Assembly: GCA_022701365.1 (NCBI GenBank)
Contig: JAKUHH010000143.1
Location: forward strand, 62,001 to 126,000
Direction of reading: 5' to 3'
DNA from: Mycocentrospora acerina
Taxonomy: Eukaryota; Ascomycota; Dothideomycetes; Pleosporales
DNA length: 64,000 bases
Shown: in pieces, positions 1 to 12,136 of the stretch
How the letters are laid out: each line of letters begins with the position of its first letter
Numbering within the stretch: position 1 is the stretch's first letter
The notes under the pieces: model-generated
Database searches by the model: none
What the model was told of the DNA's origin: nothing
The model's input: only the letters and a program-made list of their open reading frames with translations
Translations under genes and position numbers: made by a program

Positions 1-14
1 TCCACAACATTGCA

Positions 15-1734
15 ATGGCAGCAAACGACACGGGGTTCGCATCGTTTAGTGCGCTCGCAGAAGATGCTACAAAAGGTACTATTGGTATCCCTAGGGAAGA
101 TGTACCTGTTGCGACGGATCAGTTCGACGAGAAGCTTGAAACTACGAAGAAGGAGATTTGGGCGTATTATTGGTATGTTGATGTTATCCCTGGTAGTGAA
201 CAAAGATTGGCTGAGTGCACATTTTTCATTTCTAGTCTGACTTGAAATTGACACACAGCTACTATGTTGGCGACAATGGACTCACTCTCTTCAACTTTGG
301 CCCGACCGCCTTCCAAAACCTTATGTACCAAGCCGCCGGAGACTCTGAAGCACTGCACTTCATGGGCAGAAACAGAACTATAAATAGTATCGTTCTGTTA
401 TGCAACGGCATCAGCTTTGCTATCCAGATCGTTGTTTTTCTCATTCTCGGTTCATTCGCAGACTTCGGCACATGGCGACCTAATATCCTCATCGGTCTCT
501 CTATCGTCGCATTCGGAATCGGCTTTGGCTGGCTAGGTGTTCATACCGAAGAAGACTGGCACATCGGCGTAGGCTTGTCAGTGGATCATTACCAATTCTG
601 CACCTGGGATTTGCTAACTCCATCAGATATATTGTTGGTCTTATTGCATATCAAACGACCATCACATTCTGGACTGCCGCTTTTCCTGGGCTAGCAAGAA
701 ACACTAGAGACCTAAGAGTTAAGGCAGAAGAATTTGTTGAGGGAAGAATATCTCGTGAAGACTACGATTTTGCAGACATGATGAAGAGAAACGAACTTTC
801 TAATACTGCTTTCTACGTCCAGTCAATCTTCGAAGTGCTCATCTTGGCTGTTATTGTAGGCATCATGTTTGGCCTTCATGTTAATGATAGCGAGGCGAAC
901 AATAACTGGGGTCTATCAGTGCTCATTGCCTTTGCAACTGGAATCTGGATTCTATGTGCCATACCCTGGTTTTTATTTGAAAAGAGGCGACCTGGGCAAG
1001 ATCCAGGAAAAAACAACATTATAATTGCAGGTTTCAAACAGCTCGGCTATGCCCTCGGTCAAATTTGGCAGCTGCGTCAAAGTTTGGCTTATCTTGTTGG
1101 GTATTTCCTTCTTGGAGATAGTCTCAACACTACTGTGACAGTCATTGGAACTCTCCAGAATGAGATCGTCGCATACAACAGCCTAGAATTAACATACCTT
1201 CTAATTGTAGGTATTGCTGCACAGGCTGTAGGCATTGGCGCTTTCTGGCGCATCCAGAGACATTACGGGTTCTCCACAAAGACAATGTTCATGGCTATCG
1301 CTGTCGGTATTGTCCTACTTGACGGCTGGGGTATGATTGGTATCTGGTCGCAATCTTTCGGCTTCCACAAGAAATGGGAGGTTTGGGTCTACCAAGTGTT
1401 CTATGGGCTTTTCGTTTGTCCGTGGTACAGTTACTCGCAGACTATGATTAGTGAGGTCACACCACGTGGCAAGGAGTTCCTGTTTTTCAGTCTTTTCTCG
1501 ATCGTGGGCAAGACCAGTGCTTTCATTGGGCCGTTGGTGAGCAGCGCTATTATTGACGATACGGGCAATAACAGCAGTCCATTCTACTTCTTGTTCGCCC
1601 TGAGTCTGGTAAGTTGCGCATGGTTGTATTTCTTTGTTGATGTGGGGAAGAGCAGGAATGAACAGCAAATCTTCTTAGATAAGGAGAAGAGTTCGCAAGC
1701 GACACGTATGTCAGCGGACGAGCTTCAAGCTTAA
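15..1734 (+). CDS. Atg22-like vacuolar transporter (MFS superfamily)
   Basis: Predicted 527-aa polytopic membrane protein of the Atg22 family, which in yeast exports amino acids from the vacuole after autophagic breakdown. Exons 15-172, 259-576 and 627-1734; introns of 86 and 50 bp, the second with a GTCAGT donor. Splicing restores one frame through YYVGDNGLTLFNFGP, the GVGLYIVGLIAYQTT segment and FWTAAFPGLARNTRDLR. About twelve hydrophobic segments follow, with a loop containing FEKRRPGQDPG and the late motif EVTPRGKEFLFFSLFS that is typical of the family. The start is the first ATG in this frame, only 15 bp from the window edge, so an upstream exon cannot be excluded. Filamentous fungi often carry several Atg22 paralogues, so the substrate and a role in autophagy itself are not shown here. 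Confidence 0.88.
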
Positions 1735-3767
1735 AAGACGCCCAGAATGCAGGCGCTTGAACCCTGTTCTGAAAGATTTTATATAGCTCCAGCGAACATG
1801 TTTACGGTTTAGCTCTTAGGTACAATTTCTGGTGATTTTCAGCCATTTTTGAAAACACTCTCCACCATATCTACGGTCGATGATCTAATACTCTTGAGAA
1901 ACAATATTTGTCTTGAACCTCATGCCGCTAGATTTGCTGTATTAAAGACGTCTGTACTGCTGCGCGAACAGTACTTGATTGTAGAATTCAAAATGCTCTT
2001 TTACAATTAATCGTTCCACAGTGAAGTAGGGGTACTTAATAAATCTTGAGATTGAAGTCTAAAACTTCACATATTATTACAGCCCGTCATCATTACATTG
2101 AACACAGTACAGCTACACCGTAAGGTTTTACATCCTTTGCCTCATCCTCGCTTTGCATGTAACTCTAGAAATGGACTATCGAATATTAATTGAATCCCAA
2201 TGTTAATAGCAAGACAGACGAGATAGGTATTATATATCTGAGTGGCATATAATCAAATCAGCAAAGGATTTTAAAGATCGATTCCCAGTGTTAGAAGTAC
2301 TTGAGTTTTATCAAGTTATTTGATCTTGTTAACGATGCTTGAAACAGGTGACAAATTTCAGAATTTTGCGAAGGTCCAAATTGTTCTGCGGCTATACTAT
2401 TAAATCAAGATCGACTTGCAGCAGAATCTGGCTTTACATCATCAATATTTCGGCATTGAGAAAGATAATCTGAACGAAGAGAGATACTTCTTTCAAATGA
2501 TTTGAGACTCTTAATCGAACTTCCTTGAATTTTGGCACATTATCTGGGACTGCAAGGTCCTATTTGCGAAAGTCAAGAAGAAAATACCTAGAAATCTCCG
2601 TCAAAAAAGATTGAAATTCTAAAGACTGGCAAATTCCATCCAAATTGTCTACAAGATACGTCAAAACATCTCTGTTTTGATAACTTTCCAATTAAAAATT
2701 AATTTACAAGATCATTTTATCGCACCTGCTTCTTTTGAGTAACTCCGGTATCAGCGAATGAATTTATGGCAGACCTTTTTAGACAGACCTGAAGTATCAA
2801 GTCCGACACTTGATTATTATTCTGCTGATACAATTTTACAGGGTTGGTAATGTTCAGCTTCAAACCGATTGCTATCCCCACCTATCACTCAGCGGTCGAT
2901 TATAATGTGATCAGGCGAAAGTTAGCCAGACTCGTAAAGACGCCTAGTATGCTTGTAAGAACTATATGTGCGTGGTCTACTCCAAATTCAAAAGAGTCGC
3001 CTTAGTAGTAACAGAGTATCTCTACCATCAAGAAAAATCAACTCAAAGAATGAAATTTTGCATTTCAAGATCGTGTATGAAAATCTTTTTCATCAAAAGT
3101 GAAAAAACGTCTAGAAATTTAACAGCAGTAAGCACCCTCTTAACCTAAACCTCTAGTTCAATCTTTAGGGAAACCATCAATTGGACCGTCCATTTGTCTT
3201 CGTTGTAAAAAAATAACTTGACCTATGAACGCCAAAGCTCTAAACGCTCAAATCCAAGTCATTCTCAATAAGAAAATATCTACACATATCTAGTTAAAGT
3301 TTGACATATTCTCGATCAAGTCAACTCGCAGGTTCTACAACTGATTGTGCACTTATGTCTTTCAAATCAAGAAAGACTTAATTAATGCTAGATAGATACA
3401 GAATCAATTAAGAATTCCTTGTTGAGGGCACGCCTGGAGGAGAAACTTGTCACATCATCTGAAGGGTGAGAATGAGAGACCCTGTTAGGATTTTTTGCAG
3501 ATTTTGTTAAACTTGGCTAATAAAGATGATTAGCTTTTTCCCTAGCAAAAAATGCAAGGTCACTGTTTAAACTATGAACTCACAAGTTCATCAATACGAG
3601 TTGTAAAGAATGAAAGTAGAAGCAGACGGCATCATGAATTTATGCGAATTAAGACGAGCTCAGAAGATTCACACCAAAACAGTTACATTTCTAACGATAT
3701 CTCTATATTCTCGTTTGACTTTCAAGTCAAAATTTGTTGAACGAGGCGGTTGCACTTTATTTTTCGC
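1735..3767. other. gene-free AT-rich spacer
   Basis: About 2 kb of AT-rich sequence between the Atg22-like gene and the trypsin gene. Only short ORFs without family resemblance or plausible splice partners are present. No tRNA-like structure or intact repeat was seen. It holds the 3' ends of both flanking transcripts. Confidence 0.6.
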
Positions 3768-4669
3768 CTACAAGTTGGCCTGGATGAAAGGCAAAACAGT
3801 ACCAACACGAGTGTAAACACCCGGCTTGTTGGCAACAGCGCAACCCTCGCCCCAAGAAACTATGCCGATAAGGGTCTTCGTGGATGTGACAATAGGACCT
3901 CCGCTGTCACCCTGGCAAGAGTCTCGACCACCGGCGGCAAGTCCAGCGCAGAACATGTTGGTGGTAATGGCAGACGTGCTGTAGTTGTTTCGGCAAGTAG
4001 CGCGCGAAACAATAGGAACGTCTACCTTGCGAAGAAGGGTAGGCGAGGAGGAACCAGTCAATGTATCTCCCCTGATAATGATGTCAGTTTTTTGCTCGAG
4101 TAGAACAGTATGGGCGTATTTACCAGCCAGCTACAGTAGCAGTTGATCCAGCAACAGGGTCGTTGTTAGATGCAGCCAGAGTGGCATAGCCAATGGAAGA
4201 GCTCGTGGCAATAGGAGTCGTGAGCTTGAATATCGCAACATCCGAATCAAAGGTGTTGGAATTGTAACTAGGGTTTGCAATGATGCGAGTCACCCTAGAA
4301 GTTACACCACCAGAAGCTCGGTTCTATAATTTATGTTAGCGTTTGAAGGTAGGCGACATGGCATGAAGGGTGTTTTACAAGAGATCCGGCGCGGACAGAG
4401 AAAGCCGAAGCTGCGTTTCCATCAATGCAGTGAGCAGCCGTGACAACCGTATTGGCATTCAGTAGCGAGCCACCGCACCAGGCGCCACCGTTCAACGAAA
4501 TAGCGACAATGAACGGAAAGTCGTTGGCCACAGCGGCAACTCCGCCGACAATATCATCACCGCCATCTTCAGGGAACTCGGGCTCAACAAATTCCTGAGG
4601 AGTAGGAATAGCTGCAGCAAGGCAGAGGGCGGGAACTGCAAGAGCAGCGATGAGGTCTTTGATCTGCAT
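3768..4669 (-). CDS. secreted trypsin-like serine protease (S1 family)
   Basis: 264-aa secreted preproenzyme. Exons 4669-4379, 4323-4124 and 4071-3768; introns of 55 and 52 bp. Residues 1-20 form a signal peptide (MQIKDLIAALAVPALCLAAA), then a short acidic propeptide precedes the activation site at IVGG (about residue 40). The catalytic triad is complete: His80 in TAAHC, Asp125 in SDVAIFKL and Ser220 in GDSGGP. Asp214, six residues before the serine, marks trypsin specificity for cleavage after Lys/Arg. Cysteine pairs fit S1 disulfides (WCGGS/AAHC; the FCAG and DSCQGDSGG cysteines). The first ATG is at 4669; the reading frame further upstream has only a TTG. Such enzymes are secreted by many plant-associated and saprotrophic fungi. 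The promoter side carries a short tandem repeat at about 4721-4750. Confidence 0.93.
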
Positions 4670-6021
4670 GTTGATGAGGTTCAAGGATGCTAATTCTGAA
4701 GCGAAGCGATTGTAGCTGATGAACTGAGTGAGTGCTTGAGTGAGTGCTTGACTATTTAGAGGGGATGTTGCTTCCGTATTTGTAGTTGAGCGATTCCTCT
4801 ATTCATGTGGACTTGATTCTCATCTAATCGGCCGGTTGTGTTTACCTCAGAAGTTTAGGACGAATGAACCAGGGCTGCCAAATGGCCTTCTTCATTTGGT
4901 TTTCCCAGACTTGGCATACATGACGGCTAGAGTCTCTGAGGTAGGTAGTTACCTATGCGTACACGACGTGGTATACACTACTGTTCCTAGCTCGCCGAAG
5001 GCAGAGCCCCATTATCTCCGTTGATCCAAGCGCTCTTCATCTATTGTTCCGAAGCCAATTGATAGGAAGCTTGGCTGTGTACTTATCTTGATTCGGCGTG
5101 ATATTCTCCGAACGTGGTGCCCATTCTGGTTCGTGGTTTCAAGACCCGGGTTTCGGATACGGTTGATAGCTGGACTGAAACGATACACATGTTTACTAGA
5201 TGCAACGCCTTTGGTGTCGTTGAATTATCACATTTATCAGAATTAATATTTGGCACACGATATATCAAAAACTTTTGAGTAGTTTGTCAGGCTCAATCTT
5301 CTAATTAATTATCGTTATAATTGGAGGCTCGCTGTACATTGCGGGCCGTTTTGGAAGGTTCACTTTGGGCAAGCAACTCTCGTAGTTTATTGCGCAATTT
5401 CGTCTTAGCGATCTGTTATGTCCTAACACGATAAGATTGATTTAGGAGCTGGCCGGTACTTGTGTGTAGGGCCAAGGATTTGCATGAGCGGACCTGCCTC
5501 ATACATTCGAGCGCTTAGTCTATTGTTGGATTGGCTGACTTCATCTATATTGCGCCCGCTGGCACTATACTTAGCCAATGCAATGATTGGTCAGGAGACT
5601 TGTAGCAAAGACTTGAACAGTCGGCTAGCTGCCAAAAGCAGCAAGTGCTAAGCCATTGCCAAGTCCTATTTGAAGCTTGGCAGTAAATCAGGTTTAAACT
5701 TCAGGTGACATTGACGTAAGAACCTCGCGATCTTTGAGATTGTCTTTTTGCAAGACAACACTACCCCGTGTCAGTATCGCAACAATTTTAGTACCATTAG
5801 TAGTGTCGATACATTGCCAACAAAGGTAGGTGTGAAGCAATCTCTACTCTAAGATCACACTTGTAGGGTATAGGCAGGGATCGTGTGCGCTTCCAGCGAG
5901 CTACCTGCCATGCCTTTTCAAACCCCGCCCTTCCAATTTTAGTATTCTGCTTCCTCCCTCGACAATCGACTCTGATCTATCTCCTTCGGCTTTCGGAGAA
6001 ATCCACCTCGCAGTTTCACTC
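4670..6021. other. divergent intergenic region, trypsin / small protein
   Basis: About 1.35 kb between two divergent starts. Near the trypsin gene lies a 12-bp direct repeat (GAGTGAGTGCTT, two copies around 4725-4749), followed by a TAAATA-like box on the minus strand near 4752-4757. The rest has no recognisable gene. Confidence 0.5.
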
Positions 6022-6602
6022 ATGCCTGCTACGCTTCGTTGCCGTACTACCATTGTCTGGATTATCAGTGTGTTACTTCTAATCTCACTCTTTTATAGCA
6101 TCTCCTCATCAAAGACTATGGACAGTCTCGATTTCCCTTTCAAAATTGAAATAGACGGTCAAACTATCGCCGAGATTGAAAGCAGCAACCAAAGCCCTAC
6201 TCAGGCAACGGTTGGCTCTCATGCAGCTGTCTTCACACTACTTGATGGCCGGCTAAAATGTGGCGACTGGATTCTTGGACGTAACAAAGCCGAAAATCGG
6301 AGTTGGGGTCCAAAGCCAGTCTCATGGTTCAAGGTTGGCACGGAAAGCGAGGAGCGAGCCCAGCCTGTCGCCGCGCGGAAAGACGGAGAAAAATATAAAA
6401 TTGAGTTTGCAGGTATGAACAAAACTCAAATGTCAATATTCGATGTTTCGTAACTGCTTACGATTTGTCTAGGTGCAAGCTTAATAGCTACTGAGGGCAA
6501 TGTCTTTGCAAATCTCGCAGGCGGTAAGTTTTCCTCTCACAACTATACCAATTGGCCTGACATTGCAAAGATGGACAACCTAATACTGTGGTAAAAGTAT
6601 GA
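6022..6602 (+). CDS. small protein of unknown function
   Basis: Family not recognised. Exons 6022-6412, 6473-6523 and 6571-6602 give 157 aa; introns are 60 and 47 bp. The N-terminus has a hydrophobic stretch (WIISVLLLISLFYSI) that could be a signal anchor. A second in-frame ATG at 6118 gives a 125-aa soluble form starting MDSLDFPFKIEIDG. That shorter start is attractive because compact conserved-looking sequence begins there, and the interval before it could instead contain a 5'UTR intron (CTTTTATAG at about 6090-6100). The body is short, cysteine-poor and probably beta-rich: FPFKIEIDGQTIAEIE, VFTLLDGRLKCGDWILGR, a KYKIEFAGASLIA strand and a VFANLAGDGQPNTVVKV tail. Splicing is supported because both introns are needed to reach this coherent tail. 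Confidence 0.6.
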
Positions 6603-8359
6603 CGCGAGAGATTTGTCTAGAACATCGAACCTTGAAAAGTAACAGCTTAAACATCGCATCGCAATTCAACAACTAGGATATGTGAATGACTTCACAGGGT
6701 CAGTAAGCCACTTCGTGATTGATCAAATTGAACGTTGCTTTCAAAATTAACATAAAGTTTTGATCGCAGTCTAAAGTACTCATTGTGGGATCTTATGAGC
6801 AGGTTATTAGCGTGATGTGAACCAGTATGCTAGGTACTACATGGTTGGCTATGTCTTTTCTGATAGAACACAAGGCAATACTTAAATCGCTGACAATTTG
6901 GTTTGATCAATACGCAGAATACGAAATCTTTTAAGAATGTTGGGGGATTATGGAAAAGAGTAACTTCCTAAATGATTAGCTGGCCGAACCAAAGGACCCA
7001 TATGAAAATAAAAGTCTACAATAGTGGGATACCTAGTGGACCTCTGCGATGGCTGTTACAGCTTGTGCTGCGGGCATTGATTTCATTTGACTTTCGAAAC
7101 TTGCACAACCTGAAAGCTCTTTGTCAGTTCATAGAGAATCTTCTATATTTTTGGTCTCACGAAGCAAATGCTGAGTCACAGAAATAGTTGTCCTGAACGT
7201 ACATCCATAATGATCATTTTACACTCACCAAGCTAGAGATATATCCAGACGAATTTGCTTTCTCAGAGTACAGCATGTAGCGAGAATTGATTGCAATCTT
7301 GCAAAAACTAGCACACAATCTGAACATAGCAGGAATAAATCCAATGTGTGTACGAAACATTACAATCTGTGTTGCAAAACGATTATCAGCTGTTATTCGT
7401 ATATTTAAGGCTACTGGCTTAATATATTCTTGCATCATTGCCTTCCATTTCATCAGACATGACACTTCATGTTTCTGCCTGAGAGAGCCTTTCTATGTCT
7501 TGAATATCTAGAAGGCTTCATTAGACGTGTCAATACTAAGACTGTTGTTATAAGTCTTTTTGAAGGAAATTTTGTCTGAAATACAATAGCTGTAAAAAGA
7601 AGGTAAATAGAGAGTGATCTTAATAGGGCCTAAGTCTACTATTGTAACGAGGAGCACATGCTCTGCCATGTGGCTTGCTCGCATATAGCAACCAGCACCT
7701 AACACTAGTTCTAGCACTATATGTATTATGCTACACACAGAGTACTTAATTGTGTATACTTGTGCTTAATTTTCTGTATAATTTTGGTTATTGCATAATA
7801 TCATAAGCAAGGGCTGGGCGCCTGACCGTTACACTATCAATGCTTCACGGGCACGGGGCTCAAGTTTGAGTAACACTGCAGGTTTAACGCCTCAGAAGAT
7901 AGCTGAGATAGTCGACACAAGCTATGATATCAACTAGACAACGAGCTCAAATTTGGAGTAATATGTAGCTATGAGGTGAATGATGAATGATGACTGTACC
8001 TTGAAGGTAGTAGGGAACAGCTCTCCCTAATAGAGTCTTGTTAGTGTAGTCTCGAATATTCAAACCCCGAGACGTAAAATTGCTAGCTCTGGCCGATGAA
8101 GTGTCAATTAAATCTTTTAAAATAGCTTAGAAACTTTATCGTTAAGGCTGGAATGGGTTATGGATAGAGCGGAGAGGAAGAGTGGGGAACATCTTTGCAG
8201 TTTCGGAATTGTGGTTCTCGGCATTTTTGAAGGCAATTCCATATATTGTGGGCAAGTCAAGTTTCACGCCTCGGGTTTTGTTTACAATCCCACGGCGACT
8301 GACACAGAATCTGATCGGGCTTACATCCTTTGTGTCTATACCCAAAGACCACATCCGAT
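6603..8359. other. gene-free AT-rich spacer containing a diverged 195-bp-type element
   Basis: Spacer between the small protein gene and the P450 terminus. Apart from the mobile element at 7643-7833, I see no gene. ORFs here are short, lack splice partners and resemble no family. Confidence 0.55.
7643..7833 (+). mobile_element. diverged copy of the 195-bp TG..CA element (solo-LTR-like)
   Basis: The sequence starts TGTAACGA and ends GGCGCCTGACCGTTACA. It aligns end to end with the 195-bp elements at 57367-57561 and 58032-58226, sharing CTAGCACTATAT, a TACTTGTGCTTA-like core and GCAAGGGC.GGGCGCCTGACC. It is flanked by ACTAT on the left and, allowing one lost base at the right junction, ACTAT on the right. 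It carries many substitutions relative to the other two copies, so it is an older insertion. Confidence 0.8.
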
Positions 8360-10358
8360 TTATGCATCCACAGGCCGCATATCAACCTGCAAGCGCGCGT
8401 CATAGTAGTAAGGTAAGAAGATGTCTCGGAAAGACAGCTTGTCCTGCCTATTTACGATCAGTACAATAAGGGAAGAAATGAGCAATAGCTTTGTAGAGGA
8501 AAGTCTAGTACAAACGGTTGACATACAAAGGGTTTGCGGGCATCAAGTCGAATTTGCGGAACACGTGAGCGAAGCCAAGATGGAGTTCTGCCCAGGCAAG
8601 ACTGCATTGAATGAACACGTTAGCGATCAGCTTAGATACTGACTGTAGTTAACGACAAAATCTAACTCACTTAATTCCTAAGCACATGCGGGGGCCACGC
8701 GAGAAGGCAACAAGCCATTTGTCGAGCTCAGTCGACTCAAGCCAGCGCTCTGGAATGAATTTCTCTGGTTCAGGGAATATAGTAGCGTTGTAGTGGACGA
8801 ATGTGCTGCCGCACGAAACGATAGTCTGTCCAAAAAGGTCAGTAATGCGTCTCTACTAATAACGAAACATGAGTATACTTCTGGTGGCACAGCAACCCCT
8901 GTTATAGTCGCACCGGTTGTAGGCACTACGCGTAAAAGTCCCGAAGTCACACCTGATGAGAGCCTCAGTGATTCCTTGATAACCGCATTCAGGTAGGGCA
9001 ACTGCTTGAGATCTCGTAACTTTGGCTCGTGCTCCTCGTTGAGTGAAGGCCAAGCTGCTACTAGCTCTGCCTTCAGCTTCTGCATCTTCTCTTGTTGCTT
9101 AAGCAGGTGGAATGCCCCCACCATGAGTGTGTTACCAACTGTATCAGCGCCACCAAACATGAGCGCCTGGCCTTCCTCATACAAGCTGCCAGCGGATGGA
9201 ATTGTCCCGTCACGATGGGCTTTAGGGTCCATAAGGCGATGATAGATGGTCATGTTGTGGGGAAGTAGTTTCAACTTTTCTGGGTCATCGGTGAGCTCAT
9301 TTATCTGTTGAAGGAGTAACTATCGAGATGTCAGCAGGAAATCCCGATGGCCGTCCTCTCGTTCCCCAGGACATCAGAGAGAGGGAAGAACAGACCTGAT
9401 TTAGATCGACTAGTCCCGCAGTTAACGGGCTTAGGATTTTGGATAGTTTTGGCGGACACTTCAATATCATAATTTTGTATAAATTAGAATACTTGAAAAA
9501 AACGAAGACAGGCAGTGATGCATCCATGGCCACTACAATCGGAGCCTTGAAGTCAGGCGCATCGACAGCATGGATTGGTTTACCGAAGCAAAAGGTTGTT
9601 ATAACATCCATACTCATGCAGCGGAATGCATAAAACAAATCTGAGCTCTTAGAAGCCTCAGTTTGCCGCTTGAAAGCTGCACATAGCGCCTTGGCCTCAT
9701 CAACACACAGACTCTCGGCGCTCTCAATTGCAGCTTGCGAGAAGGAGCGGTTCAGCACATCTCTACGGTTCTTGGCTTCGGGGTACGTAAGGTATCCAAA
9801 ACTGGACCTGTCTTCATTGAAGCTTTTGTATAGGTGGGCCTCTTTATCCCAGTGGTTTTTATTGTTGTATATATCGTGATAGGCTTCAGGGCTGGCAAAG
9901 TGGAGCTACATGGGGACTGTCAGAACTGAAATATAGCAGTAGATAAAAGAGGGCGGCTGCGTCTGTAATACCTCGTTGGGTCCAACACGGACGACGTCGC
10001 CTGTGTCGCACAATGCATGTCAGCACAAGCTGTGTACTGGGTTCCAGGATATCTCACCATACTGCGCATGCAGCTCGACAAGATAATGACAGAAGGACCG
10101 ACTCGCAATACATTCAACGTAAGCTTTCCAGTAAATTGTCGCTCGGGCTAGAGGCGGTCCCGGGAATTTGGCCAGTGGGTGGAAATAGACGTTGTAGGTG
10201 ACTGCGTACACGACGTACGCAATGAGGGCGGCGAGCGCAGCAGAAAAGAGGACCGCCGTGGCCCCGGTTTCGTGGGCCTGCATTAATTCGTGGAACAGAG
10301 CGACAACGGCGTGCTTGTCGGGTTGGGAGGGATGAGGTTTCTCGCGATATCCAGACAT
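8360..10358 (-). CDS. cytochrome P450 monooxygenase
   Basis: 527-aa membrane-anchored heme-thiolate oxygenase. Seven exons: 10358-10058, 10000-9972 (29 bp), 9905-9396, 9304-8879, 8825-8671, 8601-8527 and 8447-8360. Landmarks: an N-terminal anchor (about residues 30-55), a proline-rich hinge KFPGPPLAR, the I-helix GGADTVGNT (331-339), the K-helix E391-x-x-R394 in KESLR, the PERW segment, and the heme loop FSRGPRMCLG with axial Cys470. Without the last intron the protein would stop soon after the heme loop. Splicing GTATGT..AAATAG restores a standard C-terminus ending DMRPVDA. Fungal P450s of this type oxidise small hydrophobic metabolites. The gene is divergent from a SAM methyltransferase across 281 bp, which suggests co-regulation. 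The substrate cannot be read from the sequence. Confidence 0.95.
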
Positions 10359-10639
10359 TCTGGTCTGATTACGACATCTCTGCGTTCCAACGCGGGTTAT
10401 CTGCCCACAATTCGCCTAGACTCTCAGTGGACTGCCAACGACACGCAGCCAATCGGAGAGTCTGGCAGATAGCGCGTTGTTGGTCCGACTTCTTGTGAGC
10501 AAAACCTGGACAGGGTCGCGCTAAGAGACGTGGGGGCCAAGCGAGCCGCGCCGTTTAGCAGGGGACGAGGCCTCCCCATGAACGACTGTCCACACTGGCT
10601 GAATCTCCACAACCACAGCACTCTTGTGTATTGCCAGCC
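10359..10639. promoter_or_regulatory. shared divergent promoter, P450 / methyltransferase
   Basis: 281 bp separate the two ATG codons. A CCAAT box lies at 10449-10453 (GCCAATCGG), the site bound by the HAP/CBF complex. The region is clearly more GC-rich than the surrounding spacers, as expected for a retained promoter. No convincing Zn2Cys6 inverted CGG/CCG pair was found. Confidence 0.55.
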
Positions 10640-12136
10640 ATGGCCGAAATTGGGACTCAGATCGCCCTTGTGAGCAACTTTGATATTACATGGCCACGAC
10701 TATCTTGCTGATATGGGATAGGACTCAGATGACACTGATTCGGCCTACGGCGACGATTCCGCATCGTGAGTCTTCCAGAGAGTCGCTCTCATAAGTCGCC
10801 CTCTAATATGAGCTGGAGAGATACAACATCGCTCAAGTCTGAAATCATCAACTACAAATACCGTAACGGCCGGCGATACCATGCGTACAAAGAAGGCTCA
10901 TACTGTGAGCTCCATTCTCATTGAACTCTACAACCGTTTCTAAGTGAGCCAGGGGGCCCGAATGATGAGGCTCAGGCAGATCAACTGGACATCATGTATG
11001 CTTTGTGGGTCATTTCATCAAGAGTCGCATGTTAACTAGGTAGGCACCACATCTGCCTCCTTTTACTCGATGGTGAGCTGTATTTGGCGCCTATAACACA
11101 GAACCCCATGGTATGTTTCAGTGCGTGTAGCCGCTAGTATGCTGCTGACGATTGTCTGCTTTCCAGCATGTCTTGGATGTAGGAACTGGCACTGGTAAGT
11201 AAGCACTAACATGATTCATGAACTGCATAAACTGACCTACCAGGAATCTGGGCCATGTCAGTGTCTTGTCTATTCTTGTAGCGCAGACTATTGACTAGCA
11301 TATAGCGACTTCGCAGATAGGTTCCCATCAGCTGATGTCAGTAACGTATGCAAAGGTTGTAAGCAACGTTCTAATACCTATAGGTACTTGGAACTGATCT
11401 CAGTCCGACCCAACCTTCCATGATTCCCCCAAATCTCCGATTTGAAGTTGATGACTTTACTGAGCCGTGGCTCTACCGTAAAGAAAGCTTCGACTTTATC
11501 CACGTGCGATCTCTTTTCGGTTGTGTTACCGACTGGCCGACCTTCTATGGAGAGGCTCTAACGTACGTAGATACACTTGGTTAGACATTCTGTACCCTAA
11601 TTATCCTATTAGCCACTTGAAACCCGGCGGTTATATTGAACAACTTGAGATATCTGTCGTTCCAACATCAGATGATGGCACTGTGTCACCTGATTCAATC
11701 TTAGAACAATGGGGCAAAATCTCACTAGAGCTAGGCGATAAGTTTGGTAAATCGTTGAACACAGCTAACGAATCAAGAGCTGGTATAGAGGCAGCAGGCT
11801 TCATCAACGTTGTAGAGCATCGCTGGAAGCTACCTATTGGCGGCTGGCCAGCGGAAAAGCGATTTAAGGAACTTGGCCAGTACAACAGATTAAACTGGGA
11901 GCAAGGCATTGAAGGTTGGAGTTTGTACTTGCTGACTACAGTTATGAACTGGGATATGAAGGAAGTGCAGGTTTATTTAGCCAAAATGCGACAGGCTTTG
12001 AGAGATAGGCGCATCCATGCATATCAGGAAGTGTGAGTGCTGATGTTGAGTTGAAAGAATTTTGACTGACGTTGAGGCTAGATCGTTGGTTTACGGGCAG
12101 AAGCCGCCACGGTCCCAGAACAATGATGGAGATTAA
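10640..12136 (+). CDS. SAM-dependent methyltransferase (LaeA/TAM-like)
   Basis: 333-aa class I methyltransferase. Eleven exons: 10640-10669, 10722-10765, 10813-10904, 10953-10995, 11044-11110, 11167-11194, 11244-11256 (13 bp), 11306-11336, 11394-11572, 11613-12032 and 12082-12136. Introns are 40-57 bp, two with GTCAGT donors. The N-terminus has the family signature YRNGRRYHAYKEGSYWGPND and LDIMHHICLLLLDGELYLAP. SAM motif I is VLDVGTGTGIW (about 94-104), followed by the acidic GTDLSP and the FDFIHVR and LKPGGYIEQLE motifs. The last exon supplies the conserved VYGQKP tail. This family includes the secondary-metabolism regulator LaeA and small-molecule methyltransferases. The position beside a P450 favours a pathway methyltransferase, but this is inference. 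Confidence 0.93.

Noticed and set aside
8142..8469. ORFs downstream of the P450 on both strands
   Set aside because: They overlap the last P450 exon (8447-8360), whose C-terminus DMRPVDA and splice sites explain the sequence.
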